The translations under genes were made by a program, and so were the position numbers. From Photobacterium indicum (GTDB taxonomy: Bacteria > Pseudomonadota > Gammaproteobacteria > Enterobacterales > Vibrionaceae), in assembly GCF_003026215.1 (NCBI RefSeq), contig NZ_PYOC01000003.1:310001-374000 (forward strand): 64,000 nucleotides of DNA. The letters run 5' to 3'. Below, one piece after another: positions 44,309-54,673 of the stretch. Within the stretch, counting starts at the first letter, position 1. The number at the start of each line of letters is the position of its first letter. The notes under the pieces were generated by a model. That model was not told the DNA's origin, did not search any database, and saw only the letters and a list, made by a program, of their open reading frames with translations.

Positions 44309-45400
44309 TTAGTACCCCGTTAACTCCATAAATCCTTGTCCAGAATGGCTACCTACAACCTTGATTGGCCCTTCCCAGTATGGAAAGACAAAAGGTAACC
44401 ACTGTTCCTTTCGGACAGCTTCCACTTTTAATTTTAAATCTTGTGATCTCACATCTAAACGCCAATTCAGCGGAACATTCTTCCCTTCAACTGACGTATA
44501 TATAATAGGGGTTAATCGAATATCGCTTGTGCCCAATTGCACCACTCGACCATCAGGCCAACTTCGAGAACCAAAATAAAACGGCAGGGCGTTTTTTTCT
44601 CTTACTTGAGAAATCATTAAAGCACTGCCATCATCAAGCTGTATAGAGAACCAATCCCAACCTTGTTGGCTCTTTGACAGCATACTGCTGCTCCACTCTC
44701 GATCGTACCAGCCTTTACCGGTCACATTATATTGGATGTCATCGAGTGTAATACTGCCGTTGATATCTAGAAACGGTGCGCTGTAATAATAAGAGGCTAT
44801 ATCATTAGTCGCATGTTTTTTGCTGTAACCGTTTTCACCTTGCAAGACGATTGAACCGACATTGTTAATATCCAACCGTGCAGACATATCGTCATCTTCA
44901 AATTCTAATAAGCCAGGAAATGGATCTTGCCCTAATGAACGCCACGACCAGTTATCCAACCATGCACGATATGGCTTTCGCAGTACCCCTGCTTGACCAA
45001 TACCACCACGAGAAAATCGCTCAGCTTTCCACACTTTTTCATCAGTCGTTATAACAGCATGTGCCATATAAATTTGAGGTTTTTTCCAACCAATCGCTTT
45101 ACTTTGCTCTAACCCTGTTGCAATACGAAACAGTGTCCATTGAACGGCTATTTGCTTGCCAGCATCGGTTTCAAGATTAGCGGTAAAATACCACCACTCT
45201 GACTTGAATGCCGGATGGCTATTATGATCTCGAGGAAAGCTAAGTTCATACCCTTTAACAACCGGTTGATACTCATTGGTATTAGATTGCTTTAATACCT
45301 CTGTTGTATTTGAAGAAGACTCACTTTGATCACAACCGACTAGTGGTAAGATCAGCAGTAACGTTACCCAGAAAAAATGTTTTATATTCTGCGTAAACAT
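44309..45400 (-). CDS. AttH/CrtC lipocalin-like lipoprotein
   Basis: 363 residues, lipoprotein signal peptide with lipobox LVGC near residue 23. The beta-rich domain has FKSEWWYFTANLETDAGKQI at the start and GKGWYDREWSSSMLSKSQQG WDWF-type block around residue 235, the AttH/CrtC (hydroxyneurosporene synthase-like) pattern. It is anchored to a membrane facing the periplasm. It overlaps the ABC permease stop by one base, so it belongs to the same operon, and this three-gene set recurs in other bacteria. Confidence 0.82.
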   Translation of the reverse strand: MFTQNIKHFFWVTLLLILPLVGCDQSESSSNTTEVLKQSNTNEYQPVVKGYELSFPRDHNSHPAFKSEWWYFTANLETDAGKQIAVQWTLFRIATGLEQSKAIGWKKPQIYMAHAVITTDEKVWKAERFSRGGIGQAGVLRKPYRAWLDNWSWRSLGQDPFPGLLEFEDDDMSARLDINNVGSIVLQGENGYSKKHATNDIASYYYSAPFLDINGSITLDDIQYNVTGKGWYDREWSSSMLSKSQQGWDWFSIQLDDGSALMISQVREKNALPFYFGSRSWPDGRVVQLGTSDIRLTPIIYTSVEGKNVPLNWRLDVRSQDLKLKVEAVRKEQWLPFVFPYWEGPIKVVGSHSGQGFMELTGY

Positions 45401-47859
45401 TAGAACGCCTCTCGTAATGATAAAATAGCGGAACGTTTAACCAATCGCCATACAGGCCATGCTCCAGCACATAGCAATACAAATAATGCAGTGCCTAAAG
45501 ACATTAAATATTGACTAGGGAAAAAACTAATTGGCATGGTCCAACCAAATGAATATTTCAATACAACATCAATCAATAGCTGAGCTAATACCAAGCCTAA
45601 GGGTAACGCCATTAACGCAGTTAATAAGCCAATAACCAGAAGCTGACCGCCGCCAAGAGCTGCCAATTCTCGCCCTGTCATACCCATGCAACGTAATAAT
45701 GCAAACTGTCTTTGCCGTGACACTTCACCCGCGATGGTCGCGACAAATAGCCCACATACAGCAATGAATAACGTCAATTTACCCAAGGTTTCAGTCACGA
45801 TAAAAGTACGGTCAAAAACACGCATTGCCTGATTCAATAAGTTGGCATTGTTACTGATTCTTTCTGGCTGCAGACGGAATCTCTCTCCCATTCTGGCCAT
45901 CAAATCTGTACTGTCGGTATTATCATTCATGTGAATGGCTAACCCAACTTGACCATTTTTAGGCCATAACGCTTGCCATGTTGGTTGAGAAATTAAGACC
46001 TGACCGTATGGGTTACCATAATCATAATACACCCCTGTGATTAACCATTTCTTCAGCATGGGTGCTGGTAGGTCAATGATATCGCCCGGATGCCAACCAT
46101 TTTTGAGCGCAAGCGATTCACTCACCATTACAGCACGCTCAGTATGTAATTTTTCCCAATAATTGGGTTCTACCACTTTAATCGATAAGGCTTTCTTTTC
46201 ACCTTTACTTGTGCCGACACTCATGGCTTGTAAAGTGCCTGCATCGGTCTGCGTTTCTTTACGCCATTGCCACCAGACCTGATCAACTTCAGGTTGCTCT
46301 GCTAACCACTCAGACATACGAGGTGCAACATTCGTTGGCGGACGCACATAAATATCAGCAGCCAATCGCTGATTTAGCCACGTTTCTGTTGTGGTGCGGA
46401 AACTGCCTACCATGGTTTCCATACCAATATTAGAGGCTAAAGCCAGCATAAATGCCATCGCAGCAACACCGCGATAACTCAGGCTTGCGGCTGCATCAGA
46501 AAAAAACCAACGTAATCGAGCATCTTTGAAAACTCGCCCTAGCCCTTGAAATAACTGCCATAACAGAAATGGCATCATTAATCCTGATGCAATCAAAATG
46601 AAAGCAATAAGCACAAACCCAGCTAACTGGCCATGCGGTAACTGATAAACGGCAAAAGCAGCACCAATAAACACACAAGAGAATAAAGCTTGTAAGGCGA
46701 ACTCTCGTCCAGTTATACGAACAAGTGCCATATGAGTCGCTAAACGTGCCGGCGGTGTATTGATTAAACGCAACATTGGCCAGCCACATGCTAGTAAACT
46801 GCCAAATACAGCAATGGCAACACTCGCTAAGCCCCATGTCCAATGCCAATCAATCGACATATTCACATTGGCGCTATAAAGATCATTTAACGTTGCAGCA
46901 ACCGAAGGAAGTAACTGCTGAGCAAGTAATAATCCCAACAGATTTCCGCCAATTAACCCTAGAATAATCCAAACAATAAGCTCAATGATCAATGCACCGG
47001 CCAGTTGAAATCCAGAAACACCAGCTTGCCGTAATAACCCAACTAAAGGTTGACGCTGTGTTAACGATAATGACATGGCTTGATAAAAAATAAATAAGCC
47101 GATCACAAACGATAACATGCCCATCGCAAATAAGTTGAGGTGGAATGCTTCGGTTAATGGCTCTAATTTCTCGCTTTGGTGACGCTCTAGTGTTAAACCA
47201 GGCGGTAACATTTGCGTTAACTTCGCTAATGCTTTTGGTGACATTTCACCACAGGCTATAATTGAAAAACCAGCACTTGGCTGTAGTTCTCGAATCAATG
47301 CCATATCAGCAATCATTCGTGGCCCACCCACGCGATCATCACTTACAACATGTAGTGGCCCGATCTTCCGCCCTGAATCTAATGTCAGTTTATCGCCCTC
47401 TTGCACACCAATGTAATTGGCTAGCTGAGTACCAATCATGATTGGGTAAGGCGGTTTCATTATATCCATTAACTGACTTTGATCTTGTACGGTTGTGTGA
47501 CCTTTAACTAGCGGGAACATGGCAATTGGATCGATGCCTATAATTTCAAAATCGCGCGCTTGATCTGTAACAATGCGGTGTTGTTCTATGGGCATGCAGG
47601 TTTTTAAGCCCGCGCGTCGCATTTGAATATAAAAGCCTTGAGGTACTTTAAGCCCTGTTTGACTATTTCGAATACGATAAGGGAAAGGGTTTGCAAAGAG
47701 CTGTTCGCCCTGCTGGTAGCTTTCTTTCGCTTGCTGGTTCACGGCCATTACACCGACAAGCAGTGCAATACCCAGCGTTAAACCTAGCCAAACAAGTAAT
47801 ATCTGAAATGGATGACGTTTATAATGCCCCCACAGAGCTTTAGCTACGGGGCTTGACAT
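45400..47859 (-). CDS. ABC transporter permease, FtsX/MacB-like
   Basis: 819 residues from ATG 47859, chosen for the strong AAGGAGG box; an ATG eleven codons earlier has none. Two FtsX domains: the first has helices around 240-400, the second begins near 690 and ends GAWPVWRLVKRSAILSLREAF. Large periplasmic parts lie between. It works with the ATPase 47840-48511 and the AttH-like lipoprotein, likely as a lipoprotein or envelope-component transporter rather than a drug pump. It overlaps the ATPase gene by 20 bp. Confidence 0.85.
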   Translation of the reverse strand: MSSPVAKALWGHYKRHPFQILLVWLGLTLGIALLVGVMAVNQQAKESYQQGEQLFANPFPYRIRNSQTGLKVPQGFYIQMRRAGLKTCMPIEQHRIVTDQARDFEIIGIDPIAMFPLVKGHTTVQDQSQLMDIMKPPYPIMIGTQLANYIGVQEGDKLTLDSGRKIGPLHVVSDDRVGGPRMIADMALIRELQPSAGFSIIACGEMSPKALAKLTQMLPPGLTLERHQSEKLEPLTEAFHLNLFAMGMLSFVIGLFIFYQAMSLSLTQRQPLVGLLRQAGVSGFQLAGALIIELIVWIILGLIGGNLLGLLLAQQLLPSVAATLNDLYSANVNMSIDWHWTWGLASVAIAVFGSLLACGWPMLRLINTPPARLATHMALVRITGREFALQALFSCVFIGAAFAVYQLPHGQLAGFVLIAFILIASGLMMPFLLWQLFQGLGRVFKDARLRWFFSDAAASLSYRGVAAMAFMLALASNIGMETMVGSFRTTTETWLNQRLAADIYVRPPTNVAPRMSEWLAEQPEVDQVWWQWRKETQTDAGTLQAMSVGTSKGEKKALSIKVVEPNYWEKLHTERAVMVSESLALKNGWHPGDIIDLPAPMLKKWLITGVYYDYGNPYGQVLISQPTWQALWPKNGQVGLAIHMNDNTDSTDLMARMGERFRLQPERISNNANLLNQAMRVFDRTFIVTETLGKLTLFIAVCGLFVATIAGEVSRQRQFALLRCMGMTGRELAALGGGQLLVIGLLTALMALPLGLVLAQLLIDVVLKYSFGWTMPISFFPSQYLMSLGTALFVLLCAGAWPVWRLVKRSAILSLREAF

Positions 47860-48511
47860 GTAAGCGTCCTCCTTGAAGACGAATACAACCATTCATATGA
47901 GAAGCAACCTGCTCACTGTGCGTTACCATCAGCAAGGTACAATCGAGCTTTTTCGTTAAATTGATAAGCAAACGAATAACCGCACTGGCATTACGTTCAT
48001 CTAAGCTACCTGTTGGTTCATCAGCTAATAAGATGGTCGGTTCCATGTACAGTGCACGGGCAATTGCCGCTCGCTGTTGTTGACCACCCGACATTTCTTC
48101 AGGGTAGCGACCAAGCAAAGGCATAAGATCTAATGCTGAAATGATTTGTCGCCACAATTCAGGTTTTTCTGGTAAATTTTTAAGTTGGCGGCAAAAGCGA
48201 ATATTGTCGGCAATAGTCAACGTCGGTAATAAGTTGAATTGCTGGAAAACGAGCCCGATATTATGTCGACGAAATGCAGTACGATCACGTTCTGAAATAG
48301 AATGAATAGGCACTTTATCCATCCAGATCTCACCCGAATCAGCAGAGTCTAGCCCTGCTATTAGGTTTAATAAGGTACTTTTACCAGAACCACTTTCGCC
48401 CATTAGCGCAAGTTGTTCTCCTTGTTTAAGATCAAGCTCTGCGCCCTGTAAAACAGAATGGTGTTCACCGCCATCTTGATAACCTTTGCAGAGTTTCACA
48501 AGTCGTAACAT
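47840..48511 (-). CDS. ABC transporter ATP-binding protein (LolD/MacB type)
   Basis: 223 residues from ATG 48511, preceded by GGTGAG; a GTG two codons earlier is an alternative. ALMGESGSGKSTLLNLIAGL is Walker A, MSGGQQQRAAIARALYMEP the ABC signature and TILLADEPTGSLDERNASAV Walker B. It is the cytosolic energy unit of the transporter with the overlapping permease gene. Confidence 0.93.
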   Translation of the reverse strand: MLRLVKLCKGYQDGGEHHSVLQGAELDLKQGEQLALMGESGSGKSTLLNLIAGLDSADSGEIWMDKVPIHSISERDRTAFRRHNIGLVFQQFNLLPTLTIADNIRFCRQLKNLPEKPELWRQIISALDLMPLLGRYPEEMSGGQQQRAAIARALYMEPTILLADEPTGSLDERNASAVIRLLINLTKKLDCTLLMVTHSEQVASHMNGCIRLQGGRLHVKPRS

Positions 48512-48805
48512 CAACACTCACCAAATAAAATAACAACATCATTTATCTTTTGTATAGGTAATGAAATTTACAGTAAAGCCAGACAACGAGAAAGGCTTTT
48601 GCGTGTTATCATCATAAATAAATGTAATACGTTACATTTTCGCTTTAAATAAAACGAATAAACTACACTGAATCAACATATTCTTTATTAAATCTTCCAC
48701 TTCTTCTTATCTTGTATAAATAGCAACTAGAATATGCAACCAGCCTCATTAACCATCAATATCTGAACGTTCTGCTCTGAATCAACATTTCACTGACGAC
48801 TTTCT

Positions 48806-50173
48806 TTAAGTCACCAAATTATTCATCCATGCTTTTGATCTAACTCTAATTGTAGAACCAAACCATTTAATAACTTCTTCAAGTGCAAGTAATGCGTAAA
48901 TCCATTCAAGTGGTAACTTCAACACGAGTGCGCAAAATGCTGTTATAGGAATGCCTATAGCCCACTGTGCGATCAGATCTTGATACAAACAAAAACGAAT
49001 ATCTCCCCCCGCACGAAGCACTCCCACAACCATTGTCATCGGTATACTTTTCAATACAATAGAAACAGCTAAAATCACAAAGAAATGCTCTGCCAGCTCT
49101 CTTGTATCACTCGAAATAGCAGAAAAAAGATCCAAAATTGAATCTTGGAGCAATAGCATACCAATGGCGAGAGTAATGCTACAAAGAAGATTAAATATCG
49201 AAACAGCCCATGCTTGTTGATAGGCTTCTTCCATGTTGTTTGCACCAAGCTGATTACCAATCAGAACGGCTGATGCATTGGAAATACCAATTAACATCGC
49301 AAGTGATAAAGACTCTATTGGTGTCATTATCGATAAAGCCGCTAAGCCTTCAACACCAGCTTGACCAATTATAGCGTGGTAAACAAAAATACCTGAAGAC
49401 CATGCTAAATGATTAAATGTAGTGGGTAACGATAAGCTTAAAAAACGTTTAACCCGCTGCCACTCACAGACTGCAATCAAGGTTTTAGTCGTAAATGCGA
49501 GAAGGTGTTTACGTGAGTATAAATAAGCATAAAGTAAACTAACTTCCACAAGGCCACTGATTAATGTTGCCCATGCTGCGCCAACAATCCCCATTTCAGA
49601 AAAACCAAATTTCCCGATGATCAGCACCCAGTTAAGAAAAATATTTAAACCAATACCAATAGCGCTAAAGAAGGTACTCACTCCAGGTTGGTGCATCGCA
49701 CGTAACCCTACCGCCATACTGATAACCCACGCCATAGCAAACATACTAAACGACGTAATCGCGAGATATTTTGCTCCAAGCGTAATAACGTCTGGCGATT
49801 GAGTGGCTAACCCGATCACCTTTTCTGGCATCCAAAAGAATACACAGCCTAAAATCACCGCCGTTATTGTGCTCATTACCCAGGTTAACGCTGTGCCTTG
49901 CTTTACCCCTTCTCTGTTTCCTGCCCCCCAGTATTGCGCGGTAAGTAAGGCACCACCAGTACTAACACCAAATAACATAATCACCGCGACAAACAGCGCT
50001 TTACCTGCAATACCTATTGCTGCGACTTCTAATTCACCCAGTTGCCCTAGCATCAAAATATCAACAAGACTTCTGCTCGAAAATAGCATTGACTGCAAAG
50101 CAATAGGCAATGCGATAAGTAACAAGCGGCGTAAAAAGTCACCACGTAAATGCGATAATGCCAGTGAAAGCAT
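48806..50173 (-). CDS. MATE family multidrug/Na+ efflux protein
   Basis: 455 residues with twelve membrane helices in two MatE halves: LIALPIALQSMLFSSRSLVD at the start and SLSLPTTFNHLAWSSGIFVY near 245. Exports cationic drugs or metabolites against Na+ or H+. Single gene on the minus strand. I see no regulator next to it. Confidence 0.85.
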   Translation of the reverse strand: MLSLALSHLRGDFLRRLLLIALPIALQSMLFSSRSLVDILMLGQLGELEVAAIGIAGKALFVAVIMLFGVSTGGALLTAQYWGAGNREGVKQGTALTWVMSTITAVILGCVFFWMPEKVIGLATQSPDVITLGAKYLAITSFSMFAMAWVISMAVGLRAMHQPGVSTFFSAIGIGLNIFLNWVLIIGKFGFSEMGIVGAAWATLISGLVEVSLLYAYLYSRKHLLAFTTKTLIAVCEWQRVKRFLSLSLPTTFNHLAWSSGIFVYHAIIGQAGVEGLAALSIMTPIESLSLAMLIGISNASAVLIGNQLGANNMEEAYQQAWAVSIFNLLCSITLAIGMLLLQDSILDLFSAISSDTRELAEHFFVILAVSIVLKSIPMTMVVGVLRAGGDIRFCLYQDLIAQWAIGIPITAFCALVLKLPLEWIYALLALEEVIKWFGSTIRVRSKAWMNNLVT

Positions 50174-50387
50174 ACGGGCCTCGGCAAGAAGTAAATCACC
50201 GTCTTAATGATTCAGTGGTCAATAAGAAGTGCGAAGTTAAATAAATATGAAAGACAGAGTAGATATTATCCGCTACAGTTTGAATAGCTATGATTTTTAA
50301 CAATTAAATGCACATTACTGTCTATGACAAAAATAATTTAATCTCATTTCCTTACACCAACCGTTGCAAGCAAGGAGCATGCATTAC

Positions 50388-51848
50388 ATGATTAAAACAA
50401 TTCTGGTTGTCGGGGCATCAGGTTATGTTGGCAGTCACCTCGTACCAGAACTCGTGAATAGCGGTTATAAGGTAAAGGCAACAGGACGCAGCTTAAAATT
50501 ACTTAAGAAGCGAGGCTGGGGTGCAATTCCCAATATTGAGCTACATGAACTTGATTTAAGTAAAGATACTGACCTCAAACCGCTTCTTGAGGGTGTTGAT
50601 GCCGTATTCTTTCTTGTTCATGGTATGAACCATGGTCATGATTTTATCGATATTGAATTGGGGGCCGCTCGGCACTTTAGCCAAGGGTTAAAGCTCAGTA
50701 ATGTAAAGCGTGTTATCTACCTTGGTGCGCTTCAATCTGACTCGAGTGATTCTAAACATTTGCTTGCACGTAAAATGACGGGTGAAATCTTACGTGAAAG
50801 CGCGATTCCGGTTACTGAATTACGTGCGGGTATCGTTATTGGCCCAGGCTCTGCGGCATTTGAAGTGATGCGAGATTTCGTTTACCACTTGCCGATAATG
50901 CTAACACCTAAATGGGTAAAATCGCGGAATTCTCCGATCGCTTTACACAATTTACTCCACTACTTATTAGAGCTACTTAAATTTGAACCTACGCGACATC
51001 AAATTATGGATGTTGCAGGGCCAGAACCATTAACCTATGAAGCTCAAATGCGTTCATTGGGCAAATTAATGGGAAAAAATATCCACGTTGTTCCACTCAG
51101 TTTTCTCACGCCTACAATGGCCGCCTATTGGCTAAAAATTATCACCTCTGTGCCCACCAATATCGCCAAAGCATTAATCGGTGGATTACGTTTTGATTTA
51201 CCTGCTGATGGCACTGCGATTCAATCTTTAATCCCCCAGCATCTATTGCCCTACGATGAAGCGGTTAAAGAGGCACTTCGACAAGAAACTGAAGTGGTTC
51301 GCAGTGAAATTTGGGGGTTTGACCCCGACGCCCTTGCCCGCTGGCAAACAGGTTACGGCTACTACCCCAAACAAGCGGGATATACATTAAAAACCGACGC
51401 AAGTGCAGAAGACCTTTGGCGTCAAGTTCAATTAGTGGGTGGTAAAGAAGGATATTTTTTCGCTAACAGTTTATGGCAAATTAGGGAATGGATGGATTTT
51501 GCCATTGGAGGTGATGCATTAAAACGTTATCGGCGCGATCCGAACACCTTGGAACAAGGCGATAAGATTGATTCGTGGAAAGTCATTAAGCTTGTACCTA
51601 ATAAATTTCTATCGTTATTGTTTGGTATGAAAGCCCCAGGACTTGGACGCCTTGAATTTACCATTGAAGATAAAGGAGATCATCGAGAAATCGATATTCG
51701 CGCTTGGTGGCATCCTGAAGGGTTTTCTGGCTTGTTGTATTGGTTCGCCATGATGCCTGCACATTTATTTATCTTCAGAGGCATGACTTATGCCCTTGTG
51801 AAGCGCTGTAAAGCAAAAGCTCAAGCTGGTAATCATGAAACGATTTAA
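50388..51848 (+). CDS. NAD(P)-binding SDR-like protein with C-terminal DUF2867
   Basis: 486 residues from ATG 50388, which has AAGGAG ten bases upstream; a TTG at 50364 and ATG at 50379 are poorer. Residues 1-230 are an atypical SDR (TILVVGASGYVGSHLVPELV, GxxGxxG dinucleotide site), and about 320-475 are DUF2867 (QAGYTLKTDASAEDLWRQVQ and GRLEFTIEDKGDHREIDIRA). The fusion is widespread in proteobacteria; its reaction is unknown. Single gene with its own terminator. Confidence 0.84.
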   Translation: MIKTILVVGASGYVGSHLVPELVNSGYKVKATGRSLKLLKKRGWGAIPNIELHELDLSKDTDLKPLLEGVDAVFFLVHGMNHGHDFIDIELGAARHFSQGLKLSNVKRVIYLGALQSDSSDSKHLLARKMTGEILRESAIPVTELRAGIVIGPGSAAFEVMRDFVYHLPIMLTPKWVKSRNSPIALHNLLHYLLELLKFEPTRHQIMDVAGPEPLTYEAQMRSLGKLMGKNIHVVPLSFLTPTMAAYWLKIITSVPTNIAKALIGGLRFDLPADGTAIQSLIPQHLLPYDEAVKEALRQETEVVRSEIWGFDPDALARWQTGYGYYPKQAGYTLKTDASAEDLWRQVQLVGGKEGYFFANSLWQIREWMDFAIGGDALKRYRRDPNTLEQGDKIDSWKVIKLVPNKFLSLLFGMKAPGLGRLEFTIEDKGDHREIDIRAWWHPEGFSGLLYWFAMMPAHLFIFRGMTYALVKRCKAKAQAGNHETI

Positions 51849-51924
51849 GCTGCTGTTCGTTAGCCAACTCAATAAATTTGAGAATTTAACCTATCGTACA
51901 TTTCACCAATAAATAGCAGATATA

Positions 51925-51955
51925 AAAAAAGAGGCGAATCTATCGCCTCTTTTTT
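51925..51955. terminator. Bidirectional Rho-independent terminator
   Basis: AAAAAAGAGGCGA and TCGCCTCTTTTTT, perfect 13-bp arms with 5-base loop, between the convergent DUF2867 and BCCT genes. Confidence 0.88.
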
Positions 51956-51997
51956 CATGCTTTATCAACGCCTTAAAAGGAATCGATATGTGACCGA

Positions 51998-53590
51998 TTA
52001 TGCAGCTTGTAATGCTTTCTCAGCAATACGTTCATTCTGCATCTTGGTCATTTTAATCGCAGCTATAGGACCAGTTATCAAGGTCGCAGCGATGATGAAG
52101 GACACTGGCACCGCTGTAATCACAATAAAGGATTGCAGTGCATTCAAGCCACCATCACCAGCAAGTAATAATACAGCTGCAACCGCACCCATAATAACAG
52201 CCCAGAATATACGCTGCTTACGGTCCGGTTCATTATCGCCAGACACAACCATTGCGATAGAATACGCCATGGAATCGCCTGTCGTCACAACAAACGTTGT
52301 GGTCAATACCAAGAATGCTGGCAACAAAATACCACTTAATGGTAATTGCTGAAGCGAAGCCAACAGTACAGCAGGTAAACCAGCATCATTTAGTGGACCA
52401 GAAATGATTCCGGGAGTTTGTAACTCAAGGAAGATACCTGTACCACCCAATACGGTGAACCAAAAGTTAGTCACAATCGGTGCGCCAACAGCAACAGCCA
52501 ATACTAACTCACGAATACTACGACCTTCTGAAATACGCGCAATGAAGATTGCCATCATTGGTGCGAAACCAATGAACCAGCCCCAGAAGAACCATGTCCA
52601 CCACACGTTCCATCCCGGTGTGCTATTAGTCAAACTCATCGTTGGCATGTGCTGTAAGTAACCAGCAAACGCGTTACCAAACTGTTCAAAAATAAACTGT
52701 GTTGGACCTAAAATAAGGATTGCTAATAACAAAGCAAATGCGCCGATTACGTTCAAACGGCTTAGCCACTGTAAACCTTTATCCATACCTGATGCTGCAG
52801 ATATAGCACAAACAGAAACAACGGCACCTAAGATCATTAGCTGAGTACTACTGTCATTTTTAATGCCAGTAAGCACTTCTAGGCTATAGCCCATTTGTGA
52901 TGCTAAGAAACCAATTGGACCAATCGTACCTGCTGCTACTGCAATAATAGAACATGCATCAATAACAGCGCCAAACCAATGATTTTCAAGGCGGTTACCC
53001 ACTAACGGGAACAACAATGCACGTGGACGCAGTTTAATACCATGGTTATGGTGTGCATACATCAATACAATCGTTGCTAACGTACCCAGTACAGACCACG
53101 CTAGAAAGCCCCAGTGTAAAAAGCTTTGGCTTAATGCGGGAACAACAGCTTCAGCTGTAGAACCAACGATACCAGGGTAGCTTGGTGACGGTGTAATGAA
53201 GTGATAAATAGGTTCGGCCGCAGACCAGAAAACGCCACCACCAGCTAATAACGTACACATGATCATCGCTAACCAGCGAAATGTACCAATGGTAGGTTTG
53301 GTTTCAACACCCATACGGGTTTTTCCGTAACGGCTTACTGCTATACATAGGGCTATGGCAAAGTTAACAACCATTAACCACTGCCACCAGAAGCCAAATT
53401 GTCCGGCTGCTGCTGAGAATAATTCTTGGATCAAGAGTGTAAAACGGGGAAGATCAATAAGGGCAGCCAATAAGAAAAGGCTGATAAAGCCAATCGTTAG
53501 TGCTGGAACGAGTTTACCGTCAATACGACGCTTTGAGTTGCTTGATGTTGCTGTAATATCTTTGCCAATCTGGCATGCATTGCTTTGCAT
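51998..53590 (-). CDS. BCCT family betaine/choline/carnitine transporter
   Basis: 530 residues, twelve membrane helices. STPGWNVWWTWFFWGWFIGF is the core BCCT motif of helix 8, with the Trp-rich substrate box, and FARISEGRSIRELVLAV-type loop follows. It imports an osmolyte such as glycine betaine or choline with Na+ or H+. The exact substrate is undecided. In a marine organism this fits osmoprotection. Single gene. Confidence 0.88.
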   Translation of the reverse strand: MQSNACQIGKDITATSSNSKRRIDGKLVPALTIGFISLFLLAALIDLPRFTLLIQELFSAAAGQFGFWWQWLMVVNFAIALCIAVSRYGKTRMGVETKPTIGTFRWLAMIMCTLLAGGGVFWSAAEPIYHFITPSPSYPGIVGSTAEAVVPALSQSFLHWGFLAWSVLGTLATIVLMYAHHNHGIKLRPRALLFPLVGNRLENHWFGAVIDACSIIAVAAGTIGPIGFLASQMGYSLEVLTGIKNDSSTQLMILGAVVSVCAISAASGMDKGLQWLSRLNVIGAFALLLAILILGPTQFIFEQFGNAFAGYLQHMPTMSLTNSTPGWNVWWTWFFWGWFIGFAPMMAIFIARISEGRSIRELVLAVAVGAPIVTNFWFTVLGGTGIFLELQTPGIISGPLNDAGLPAVLLASLQQLPLSGILLPAFLVLTTTFVVTTGDSMAYSIAMVVSGDNEPDRKQRIFWAVIMGAVAAVLLLAGDGGLNALQSFIVITAVPVSFIIAATLITGPIAAIKMTKMQNERIAEKALQAA

Positions 53591-53926
53591 AAAATACTCA
53601 CGGTGTGTGTGAGGGGCGTCACATTAGCAGCATGATCATTATTATTCCAGAGAAAAATACGTTTATTTTTAGTCACTAAGCGATTTATATCTGTGGATAG
53701 CATTCCAATATTATTTAAACCATCTTCGATATCAGATAGTTAGAACACTCATTATCATCACTTTCATAAATTAACTCACTTCACATTTCTTATACCGCCC
53801 CAACACCTAGACTGTCTACTTTTTCGCCCACCAAGCGATTAAAATGCAAGCAGGGATTGGTAATAGAAAAGCAAAAAAATGGACCCGATTGGGTCCACTT
53901 TGATTTGTACTCTAATGAATTCACAC
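53591..53926. other. Intergenic 336 bp
   Basis: Between the BCCT gene and the DUF2913-like gene. It holds the BCCT promoter on the left and a terminator at 53880-53897. Nothing else is supported. Confidence 0.45.
53880..53897 (-). terminator. Rho-independent terminator
   Basis: TGGACCC, GATT loop, GGGTCCA; in the minus direction a run of T follows. It ends the 53927 gene. Confidence 0.82.
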
Positions 53927-54580
53927 TTATAGGTTGCGTGTTGGCAGTTCTGGCAGGTGCTCACCATTATTAGCTGGGTATATTACAAATTCTCCGTGAT
54001 ACTTCACCTTCGACTTGTAATCTGTCACTTTAAAAAGCAACAAGCCAGATGCAAATGCAAGATCAATAAACGGTTGAATGTTTCCTCGCACATACAAAGA
54101 TAATGGCTTTACCAATTCACCCTGCTCGTCAAAGGCATTTTGATACTGCTTACTGCACACAACTAATGATGCCTGTCCGTCTGTAAAGTGTGTCACCTTA
54201 CGGTTTACTTCGAACTCTGTAGTGATAAGCCAGTCAGCATGCTCTAGCGCAGCATAAAACGCCTGAAGTGTTGCTTGTGTTGCACGCTTTTCTTTACCTT
54301 CCGCATTTACCACACCTGAAAATGTTTCGGCTAAGCACTCAAAATTCAATTTCAGTTGGGCGTTTTTTCCCATACTGCGACCTTGCTGTTGCCACATCAT
54401 TAAGGTTTTTACAACGCTACGATCAAAGCTTTGTTGCTTAATCGATTTTGTTACCCATGCATTCAAGTAATGCGCTTCACTTACTGGGTTTCGCGGTGTT
54501 TTACCTGATGCTTGTGATGATTCCAGCGTATTCAAGCCGATAGTGACTACTTTGTAGATTTCTTGAGAAAAAATTGCCAT
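53927..54580 (-). CDS. DUF2913-like protein
   Basis: 217 residues, soluble. VSEAHYLNAWVTKSIKQQSF and DRSVVKTLMMWQQQGRSMGK near residues 33-75 resemble the conserved opening of DUF2913 proteins of vibrios. The second half is alpha/beta with no known motif. Function unknown. Single gene with good terminator. Confidence 0.58.
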   Translation of the reverse strand: MAIFSQEIYKVVTIGLNTLESSQASGKTPRNPVSEAHYLNAWVTKSIKQQSFDRSVVKTLMMWQQQGRSMGKNAQLKLNFECLAETFSGVVNAEGKEKRATQATLQAFYAALEHADWLITTEFEVNRKVTHFTDGQASLVVCSKQYQNAFDEQGELVKPLSLYVRGNIQPFIDLAFASGLLLFKVTDYKSKVKYHGEFVIYPANNGEHLPELPTRNL

Positions 54581-54673
54581 GTTATTCCTTTGTACAAGTG
54601 CTTAATCATGGCTGTGATTAAGCACATATCATTTTTATATCTTAAGCTTAAGATTCAACTGCATTGTTAAAGA

